Shown piece by piece: positions 58,180 to 64,000 of a stretch of 64,000 nucleotides of DNA. The stretch is from Bordetella genomosp. 5 (lineage in GTDB: Bacteria; Pseudomonadota; Gammaproteobacteria; Burkholderiales; Burkholderiaceae_B), in NCBI RefSeq assembly GCF_002261475.1, contig NZ_NEVN01000011.1, positions 1 through 64,000 on the forward strand, written 5' to 3'. The notes below the pieces were generated by a model that saw only the letters and a list, made by a program, of their open reading frames with translations, did no database searches and was not told where the DNA came from. Made by a program: the position numbers and the translations under genes. Position 1 is the first letter of the stretch. Each line of letters starts with the position of its first letter.

Positions 58180-58959
58180 TCAGGTGGCTGCCTCGGGCAG
58201 CCAGCGCATCAGGGCCCAGATCAGCAGGATCGGGCCGGCATTGAACATGGCGTGCAGCAAGACCGCCGCGCCGATGCCGCGGCGCACGCGCATCCAGCCC
58301 AGCACCAGGCCGGTCAGATACTGCGGCAAGACCAGCGCGGGCATCAGCCACCAGGGCATGGCGCTGAACTTGAAATTGCTCAGGTGTACCGCGGCGAAAC
58401 TCAGCGCGCTGATGTGGAACACCCAGAAAAAATGCCGGATATAGAAACGGCGCCAGCGCGTGTTCCAGCCACGCAGACGAGCCGGCGCGTCGCGCAGGCC
58501 CCAGCCGGCAAGCAACACCAGCGCGGTCGCCGTGGCGATCACCCAGGTCTTGGGACCGTTGATCACCACCGCCACCATCAGCGGCACGAGCCACAGCGCC
58601 TGCAGCGGACGCCGCAGGCCGTAGCGGAACAGCATCTCTTCGACCAGCGGAGCCCAGACCACCGCGGCGAGCCACGGTAGATTGCTCGGATCGAGGCGGT
58701 GCATCGCGCCGCCCGCCCCGGCAGCCGCGACCGCGATCGGCCCCAGCACGAACAGATTGATGACCCACAGCAGCGCCGCCCAGGCCAGCACGCGGCCGGG
58801 CCGCACGCTCGGCCAGATGTCGCGCTCGAGACCACTGCCCTGGCTGCGCGGACCGATGCGGCCACGCAGGGTGGGCGCACGCAGGAAGCGCCACCAGTCG
58901 GCGATCTCCTCACGCAGCGTGAGCGGGCCGGGAGCCGGCAGCGGCGCGCGGCGCGTCAC
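58180..58959 (-). CDS. CPBP-family intramembrane metalloprotease
   Basis: A 259-residue membrane protein with several helices and the CPBP (Rce1-like) motifs: EExxxR as [15 protein letters not shown], then FAAVHLSNF and the third motif HAMFNAGP. The conserved Glu and His residues should bind zinc. Start is GTG at 58959, overlapping the pth stop (GTGA), so the two are coupled. The substrate is unknown; relatives act in peptide maturation or immunity. Confidence 0.85.
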   Translation of the reverse strand: MTRRAPLPAPGPLTLREEIADWWRFLRAPTLRGRIGPRSQGSGLERDIWPSVRPGRVLAWAALLWVINLFVLGPIAVAAAGAGGAMHRLDPSNLPWLAAVVWAPLVEEMLFRYGLRRPLQALWLVPLMVAVVINGPKTWVIATATALVLLAGWGLRDAPARLRGWNTRWRRFYIRHFFWVFHISALSFAAVHLSNFKFSAMPWWLMPALVLPQYLTGLVLGWMRVRRGIGAAVLLHAMFNAGPILLIWALMRWLPEAAT

Positions 58960-59552
58960 GCCGGATTACCGCCGTGCAGTTGGCGCGTGGCCTGCGCAAA
59001 ATCGCCGCGCAACATCGCGGGCACGACCGCACGCGAACGGGTGATGACGTCGTCGATGCCGCCCTGCTCTTCGCGGCGCGGCGGATGCAGCACGAAATCC
59101 GCGACCTGCTGCTGCAGGTTGAGCGTGCGCGGATGGCCGATGCCGATGCGGAGGCGCCAGAAATTGGGGCTGCCCAGCGCGGCCTGAATGTCTTTGAGGC
59201 CGTTATGGCCCGCGTGTCCGCCGCCCTGCTTGAGCTTGGCCTGGCCCGGCAGCAAATCGAGCTCGTCATGCAGCACCAGCACTTCTTCGGGCGTGACCTT
59301 GAAGAAACGCGCGAGCGCGCCCACGGCCTGGCCGGAGCGGTTCATGTAGGTGATGGGTTTGAGCAGCAGCACGTTCTCGCCGTCGACGCGCGCCTTCGCC
59401 ACGAATCCGGAGAAACCTTTCTCGAGATTGAAGGTGGCGCGCAGGTCGTCGGCCAGATGGTCGGCCAGCCAGAATCCGGCGTTGTGACGGGTGGCTTCGT
59501 ACTCGGGGCCAGGATTTCCCAGCCCGACGATCAAACGTATGGGTGCGGACAT
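58956..59552 (-). CDS. pth: Peptidyl-tRNA hydrolase
   Basis: A 198-residue enzyme with the Pth signatures [20 protein letters not shown], the catalytic His in that motif, [33 protein letters not shown] and GHNGLKDI. It frees tRNA from prematurely released peptidyl-tRNA. The ATG at 59552 is used; 12 upstream codons are not family-like. It follows rplY behind a terminator. Confidence 0.95.
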   Translation of the reverse strand: MSAPIRLIVGLGNPGPEYEATRHNAGFWLADHLADDLRATFNLEKGFSGFVAKARVDGENVLLLKPITYMNRSGQAVGALARFFKVTPEEVLVLHDELDLLPGQAKLKQGGGHAGHNGLKDIQAALGSPNFWRLRIGIGHPRTLNLQQQVADFVLHPPRREEQGGIDDVITRSRAVVPAMLRGDFAQATRQLHGGNPA

Positions 59553-59572
59553 GATGCGTGTGTTTAGAACAC

Positions 59573-59607
59573 AAAAAACCCTGCGCATGCAAACGCAGGC
59601 GCAGGGT
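59573..59607 (-). terminator. Intrinsic terminator downstream of rplY
   Basis: ACCCTGCGC (59578-59586) and GCGCAGGGT (59599-59607) form a stem with a 12-nt loop; on the minus strand a T-tract (TTTTTTGTG) follows, ending about 20 bp before the pth start. Confidence 0.85.
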
Positions 59608-59654
59608 CTGTGCGGGGCGCGACCCCGCGTGCCTGGAACGAGTCCGGGAGAGCC

Positions 59655-60260
59655 TTAGGCGGCCGGCGCCTCGGCGTCGCCTTCGTCGGCAGCAGCGCCC
59701 TTGGGAGCGACAGCCGAAGCGATGACGGGGTCATCCGAACCGTGCACAGCGAAGGTCACGCCCAGCGGCAGCTTGACTTCCGACAGGTGCACCACGCCGC
59801 CACCCAGCAGATCCTTCAGATCCACTTCGATGAACTGGGGCAGGTTCTTCGGCAGGCAGGTAACTTCGACTTCGGTCACGATGTGCGAAATGATGTTGCC
59901 CGACAGCTTCACAGCCGGCGAACCTTCAGCGTTGATGTAGTGCAGGGGCACCTTGGTGTGCAGAGCCTGGTTGGCATCCACGCGCTGGAAGTCGATGTGC
60001 AGGACTTGTTGCTTGTAGGCGTGCCATTGAACCGAGCGCAGCAGAACTTGTTCGTTCTTGCCGCCTTCGATCGCCATGGTCAGGATCGAAGCGTGGAACT
60101 CTTCCTTGCGCAGGGCGTGGAAGATTTCGTTGTGGTCGAGCTCGATGTTCAGGGGGGCAGCCGTACCGCCGTAAACGATGGCGGGAACGCGGCCCGCGCG
60201 GCGCAGGCGGCGGCTCGCACTCGTACCCTGGACGCTACGCGAAGTGGCATTGAATTTCAT
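59655..60260 (-). CDS. rplY: 50S ribosomal protein L25/general stress protein Ctc
   Basis: A 201-residue protein, the long CTC-type L25: the N-terminal 5S rRNA-binding domain ([52 protein letters not shown]) and a C-terminal beta domain ([34 protein letters not shown]) with an acidic Ala-rich tail. The ATG at 60260 has GGAAAAACTC-type spacing without a strong ribosome-binding site. It lies 184 bp after prs. Confidence 0.95.
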   Translation of the reverse strand: MKFNATSRSVQGTSASRRLRRAGRVPAIVYGGTAAPLNIELDHNEIFHALRKEEFHASILTMAIEGGKNEQVLLRSVQWHAYKQQVLHIDFQRVDANQALHTKVPLHYINAEGSPAVKLSGNIISHIVTEVEVTCLPKNLPQFIEVDLKDLLGGGVVHLSEVKLPLGVTFAVHGSDDPVIASAVAPKGAAADEGDAEAPAA

Positions 60261-60444
60261 GGAAAAACTCCAAACAATCTGGCGAAAAAAAATCCGCCGG
60301 TCGATTTCACGCCGCGCAACATGCGCGGCGTGTGATCCGCCTGCTGCCGCGACCAGCAACAGGCAAATGGGGTAATGAGGCCGGAGACCGCGATCGGATC
60401 AGTCGATCCGCTCAGCGAGGCACGCCGGCCTGGGGGTGTCTGCC

Positions 60445-61395
60445 TCAGTCGGCAAACAGCGAGCTGACCGACTCGGCGTTGGAAATACGCAGAATGGTCT
60501 CGCCCAGCAGCGCCGCGCACGACAGCTGGCGGATCTTGCCGCAAGCCTGGCCCTCGGACGAGAGCGGAATCGTGTCGGTCACCACGAGCTCGTCGAGCGA
60601 CGAAGCTTCGATGCGTTCGATGGCACCACCCGACAGCACGGGGTGCGTGCAGTAGGCGTACACGGCGCCGGCGCCGCGTTCCTTGAGGGCCTGGGCCGCC
60701 TTGCACAGCGTGCCTGCCGTATCCACCATGTCGTCCATGATGATACAGGTGCGTCCGTCGACCTCACCGATGATGTTCATCACTTCGGAGACGTTGGCGC
60801 GCGGGCGGCGCTTGTCGATGATGGCCAGGTCGGCTTCGAGCTGCTTGGCCAGCGCACGGGCGCGAACCACGCCACCGATGTCGGGCGACACCACGACCAG
60901 GTTCGAGAAATTGCGGCGCCAGATGTCGCCCAGCAAGATCGGACCTGCGTAGATGTTGTCGACCGGGATGTCGAAGAAACCCTGGATCTGGTCGGCGTGG
61001 AGGTCCATCGTGAGGACGCGATCGACGCCGGCCACTTGCAGCATGTTGGCCACGACCTTGGCCGAGATCGACACACGCGCCGAGCGCGGGCGGCGATCCT
61101 GGCGAGCGTAGCCGAAATACGGAATCGCGGCGGTGATGCGGCCAGCCGAGGCACGGCGCAGGGCATCGACCATCACCATGATTTCCATCAGGTTGTCGTT
61201 GGTCGGCGCGCACGTGGGCTGGAGCACGAAGACGTCTTTGCCGCGGACGTTTTCGTTGATCTCGACCATCACCTCACCATCCGAGAAGCGGCCGACGGTC
61301 ATCTTGCCGAGCGACATATCGAGATGGTTGACTACGTCCACGGCCAGGCGGGTGTTCGCCGTGCCCGTGAAAATCATGAAGCTATCGTTTGCCAT
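60445..61395 (-). CDS. prs: Ribose-phosphate pyrophosphokinase
   Basis: A 316-residue enzyme making PRPP from ribose 5-phosphate and ATP, for nucleotide, His and Trp synthesis. Seen are [20 protein letters not shown], the ATP loop [25 protein letters not shown], the flexible loop [20 protein letters not shown] and the PRPP-binding [13 protein letters not shown]. The ATG at 61395 begins [14 protein letters not shown] as in relatives. It follows tRNA-Gln. Confidence 0.96.
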   Translation of the reverse strand: MANDSFMIFTGTANTRLAVDVVNHLDMSLGKMTVGRFSDGEVMVEINENVRGKDVFVLQPTCAPTNDNLMEIMVMVDALRRASAGRITAAIPYFGYARQDRRPRSARVSISAKVVANMLQVAGVDRVLTMDLHADQIQGFFDIPVDNIYAGPILLGDIWRRNFSNLVVVSPDIGGVVRARALAKQLEADLAIIDKRRPRANVSEVMNIIGEVDGRTCIIMDDMVDTAGTLCKAAQALKERGAGAVYAYCTHPVLSGGAIERIEASSLDELVVTDTIPLSSEGQACGKIRQLSCAALLGETILRISNAESVSSLFAD

Positions 61396-61481
61396 GATGC
61401 AGGTGATGGTCGTTTTGAAACAACGAGGCACAAGGCCAGGGGTGGCATTCGCCCGTCCCGCTTGCGCAGACCCCGAAAAAC

Positions 61482-61539
61482 AAAAAAGCCGCTGAACTGG
61501 TGCCGGTGTCTGACGGGCTCACGTTCAACAGCTTTTTTA
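61482..61539 (-). terminator. Intrinsic terminator downstream of tRNA-Gln
   Basis: On the minus strand AGCTGTTGAAC (61533-61523) pairs with GTTCAGCGGCT (61497-61487) using two G-U pairs, followed by TTTTTTGTTTTT. A run of Ts is also present on the plus strand side. Confidence 0.75.
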
Positions 61540-61549
61540 TGTATTGGTT

Positions 61550-61626
61550 TGGCTGGGGAGGAAGGATTCGAACCTTCGCATGCCGGAATCAAAATCCGGT
61601 GCCTTAACCAGCTTGGCGACTCCCCA
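61550..61626 (-). tRNA. tRNA-Gln (anticodon UUG)
   Basis: A 77-nt cloverleaf: acceptor TGGGGAG pairs with CTCCCCA, the anticodon arm is CCGGA-TTTTGAT-TCCGG with anticodon TTG, the T-loop GGTTCGAATCC is canonical and the 3' CCA is encoded. Its 5' end is one base after the ispE stop codon, so it is likely processed from the lolB-ispE transcript. Confidence 0.97.
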
Positions 61627-61627
61627 A

Positions 61628-62560
61628 CTAGCTTTCAATCCAGTGCCGCAACGGGTGCTCTGTTAATCCGGCCGAAGCCTTCACCAACCGAAACCCGGGA
61701 TGCGTTTGGCTGATTGTTTTATCAGCGCCGCGCATTGTAGCGGTAATTTTCTTTTCTGCCAAAATCGCCGATTCGTTTACCGATTCGACAGCTTCTGATT
61801 CGGTACCGGGACCCGGGTATTCGGCGTAAAGACACGCACCAGACCCTGACATGCGAACCCGGATTCCCAGGTTTGCCAGCCATCGGACAGCCTCGAAAAC
61901 CTGAGGAAACTGCCGAAAGACCACCGGCTCCAGATCGTTCTTTCCGAAGAAAGAAGTAGGCGAAGCAAGAAAGTCCGTTATTGTGACGTGTTCGGAATCC
62001 CTTGTCAAATCGGGTGCCGAAAAAACTGCGGGTGTGGGCACGCTCGCGTCGGGTTGGGCGATCAGATAGCTCGCCGGCGGCAGGCTGATCGGGCGCAAGG
62101 CCTCGCCCACGCCCTCGGCAAATGCCGACTGGCCGAACACAAACACGGGCACGTCGGCGCCCAGCGGCAAGGCCAATGCCATCAGCGCTTCGCGCGACAG
62201 ACCGGTGTTCCAGAGACGATTGAGCGCGATCAGCGTGGTGGCGGCATCACTCGAGCCGCCGCCCAGCCCGCCCCCTTGCGGAATGCGCTTTTCGAGCCCG
62301 ATGCGGGCGCCCTGCCGCGCGCCGGTGGCCTGCTGCAAGGCGCGGGCCGCGCGCACGATCAGGTCTTGCTCGGGCGGCACGCCCCGCAGCTCGTAGGCGC
62401 GCTCGATCACGCCATCCGGACGCGCCTCGAAGTGAAGCGTGTCGGCGATGTCGATGAAGCGGAACGCCGTCTGGAGCAGGTGATAGCCGTCGGCGCGACG
62501 GCCGACGACGTGCAGGAACAGATTGATCTTGGCGGGCGCCGGTACGTCGTAGAGCGTCAC
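61628..62560 (-). CDS. ispE: 4-diphosphocytidyl-2-C-methyl-D-erythritol kinase IspE
   Basis: A 310-residue GHMP kinase of the MEP isoprenoid pathway. Seen are DVPAPAKINLFLHVVGRRAD at the N-terminus, the ATP motif KRIPQGGGLGGGSSDAATT, LGADVPVFVFG and the late MSGSGACLYAEY; the usual terminal HPLRHW is present. The start is GTG at 62560, 8 bp after the lolB stop. The C-terminal third is visibly less GC-rich, with different codon choice from the rest of the gene and neighbours. Confidence 0.93.
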   Translation of the reverse strand: MTLYDVPAPAKINLFLHVVGRRADGYHLLQTAFRFIDIADTLHFEARPDGVIERAYELRGVPPEQDLIVRAARALQQATGARQGARIGLEKRIPQGGGLGGGSSDAATTLIALNRLWNTGLSREALMALALPLGADVPVFVFGQSAFAEGVGEALRPISLPPASYLIAQPDASVPTPAVFSAPDLTRDSEHVTITDFLASPTSFFGKNDLEPVVFRQFPQVFEAVRWLANLGIRVRMSGSGACLYAEYPGPGTESEAVESVNESAILAEKKITATMRGADKTISQTHPGFRLVKASAGLTEHPLRHWIES

Positions 62561-62567
62561 GAGCGTA

Positions 62568-63146
62568 TCAGGGCTGATTGACCACCAGCCGCACGATGAT
62601 GCGGCGGCCCGGCTCCTGGCGCTCGAGCACCAGCAATTGCGGGCCGAGCGTGTCGTAGCGCGAGAGCCGCGCGTTCCAGCCGTTTTGCTCGAACGAGGCC
62701 GGACGGCCGAGATCGTCGCGCTGGACGTTTTGGGCGGCGTCGGTATCGCTGGCGAGCTGGCCGCGCAGCCAACTGCGCAGACCGGACACCGGCACGGGGC
62801 TGCCGAGGGCGTCTTCGGCCAGCGCATCCGGATTGGGCGCCTGCAGCGTGGTGCCGTTGGCGCGCGTGAGCGTGGCGACGCCGGGGCCGCCCTCGACACG
62901 CGCCTCGATGGAGCCCAGCGGATTGGTCAGGTCGAGCACGTACTCACGACCCGTATCACGCCACGTAAACCCGCCCTGCACGGCCTGTTGCTTGCCGTCG
63001 GACTCGGTGGCGGTGATCGCGAAGCGGCCATTGCGCGAGAAGGCATCGCCCGCCGGGGCTTTGACTTCGGGCAGCGAGGTACACCCTGCGATCACGCCCA
63101 GGGCCAGGACGGCGACGGCACCGCGCATGCGCGCGAACACCGCCAT
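62568..63146 (-). CDS. lolB: Outer-membrane lipoprotein insertion protein LolB
   Basis: A 192-residue lipoprotein with signal peptide and lipobox VIAGC near residue 22, followed by the LolB fold (FSRNGRFAITATESDGKQQA, GGFTWRDTGREYVLDLTNPL, GSIEARVEGGPG). It accepts lipoproteins from LolA and inserts them in the outer membrane. ATG at 63146 shares a base with the TPR gene stop (TGATG); a GTG one codon earlier is also possible. It is coupled to ispE. Confidence 0.92.
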   Translation of the reverse strand: MAVFARMRGAVAVLALGVIAGCTSLPEVKAPAGDAFSRNGRFAITATESDGKQQAVQGGFTWRDTGREYVLDLTNPLGSIEARVEGGPGVATLTRANGTTLQAPNPDALAEDALGSPVPVSGLRSWLRGQLASDTDAAQNVQRDDLGRPASFEQNGWNARLSRYDTLGPQLLVLERQEPGRRIIVRLVVNQP

Positions 63147-64000
63147 CACGGCTGGACTCCGAGGCGCTCGAAGGTTTCGAGGACCGTGCGGTTTTTGGGA
63201 TCTTTTTTGTAGCCCGTGCGCAGCAGCTCCATGGCGCGCTCGCGCTGACCCTGCTTCCAGAGCACCTCGGCCAGGTGGGCCGCGATGTCGGCCTCGGGCC
63301 GCTGCGCGTAGGCGCGCTTGAGGTACTCGGCCGCCGCGGGCAGCTCGCCCATGCGGTACTTGACCCAGCCCATGCTGTCGAGAATGAAGGGATCATCGGG
63401 CGCGAGGTCGAGCGCCTGCGTGATCAGATCGAGCGCTTCGGGCAGGCGCTGGCCGCGATCGGCGAGCGTATAACCCAGCGCGTTGTAGGCGTGGGCATGC
63501 TCGGGATCGAGCGCGATCACCTGACGCAGCAGGCGTTCGAGCTGATCGATCTTGCCGACGCGCTCGTACAGCATCGCGAGCTCGTATTTGATCTCGACGG
63601 TATCGGGCATCTGCTGATCGGCCTTGGCCAGCATCGCGATGGCCTGATCGACGCGATCGGCGTCGCGCAGGATCTGCGCCTTGGTGAGGATGCCCAACAC
63701 CTGCTCTTCTTCGTCTTGCGGACCCGCGGCATTGATCAAGGCCAGCGCGTCGTCGACACGGCCCTGACGCGCGCGCAGCGAGGCCTGGCGCATGTGCGCC
63801 GAGAACCGCATGGAGGGGTCGTCGATACGGCCGAGCTCGGCGATCGCGTCGTCGAAGCGGCCTTGATCCTCGGCGATGCGAGAGAGCATCACGCGCGCAT
63901 CGGCCGCGGCGGCGCCCGCATCGGTGGCGCCCGGCACGGTGGCCTGCTGGCGCTGGTTCTGCACGTCCAGATATTGCTGCAGCAGCGTGCGCGCCTGATC
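63146..64000 (-). CDS. TPR-repeat protein, N-terminus outside window
   Basis: The visible 284 residues are in frame to the window edge, so the true start lies beyond 64000. They consist of tetratricopeptide repeats (for example DPEHAHAYNALGYTLADRGQ, DDPFILDSMGWVKYRMGELP, DIAAHLAEVLWKQGQRERAM) forming helical hairpins for protein binding. Such TPR proteins lie upstream of lolB in Burkholderiales and may be outer-membrane lipoproteins of the envelope assembly machinery. Its role is not shown by the sequence. Confidence 0.88.
   Translation of the reverse strand, partial: DQARTLLQQYLDVQNQRQQATVPGATDAGAAAADARVMLSRIAEDQGRFDDAIAELGRIDDPSMRFSAHMRQASLRARQGRVDDALALINAAGPQDEEEQVLGILTKAQILRDADRVDQAIAMLAKADQQMPDTVEIKYELAMLYERVGKIDQLERLLRQVIALDPEHAHAYNALGYTLADRGQRLPEALDLITQALDLAPDDPFILDSMGWVKYRMGELPAAAEYLKRAYAQRPEADIAAHLAEVLWKQGQRERAMELLRTGYKKDPKNRTVLETFERLGVQP

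Noticed and set aside
61550-61626. tRNA-Gln as an attachment site of a present mobile element
   Set aside because: No integrase, direct repeat of the tRNA 3' end or foreign gene is present on either side; only a composition shift in ispE is seen.

Overview
The window is high-GC DNA with the gene content and order of a betaproteobacterium of the order Burkholderiales, most likely Alcaligenaceae (Bordetella/Achromobacter-like). The evidence is the Bug-type solute receptor, the TctB/TctA pair, and the housekeeping block TPR-lolB-ispE-tRNA-Gln-prs-rplY-pth-ychF. It is chromosomal. I saw no integrase, transposase, phage gene or CRISPR array.

Positions 1-18200 are accessory. They hold the 3' part of a giant AIDA-type autotransporter built from near-identical 279-bp modules, argE, and a compact type VI secretion cargo module: a PAAR spike tip, a VRR-NUC nuclease effector and a DUF3396 immunity protein. 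A catabolic cluster follows (acyl-CoA ligase, GntR regulator, cyclase-family hydrolase and SDR, divergent from a Bug receptor).

Positions 18700-25600 carry a complete seven-gene mrpABCDEFG cation/proton antiporter operon. From 25600 to 30640 a TctB-TctA transporter is divergent from a histidine kinase/NtrC-family regulator pair, with a cluster of palindromic half-sites between them. Positions 30800-40760 hold an AraC regulator and eight co-directional genes of mostly unknown envelope function (DUF3300, DUF2950, two DUF1254 proteins, a shortened GGDEF protein, a bestrophin-like protein and a predicted outer-membrane barrel). A phosphonate-type ABC importer phnDCEE follows (41063-44518).

From 44700 to the end the content is mainly core: CYTH-CHAD protein, ftsY, rsmD, coaD, ferredoxin, a BenE-like transporter, AsmA, a LysR/dkgB pair, ychF, pth, rplY, prs, tRNA-Gln, ispE, lolB and a TPR protein cut by the window edge. 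Non-coding signals of note are several strong intrinsic terminators, a structured promoter-leader-terminator unit upstream of a SnoaL-like gene (56197-56326), an AT-rich hairpin leader upstream of phnD, and twin sites between lysR and dkgB.

All functions are inferred by reading the translated sequences; no database search was run.
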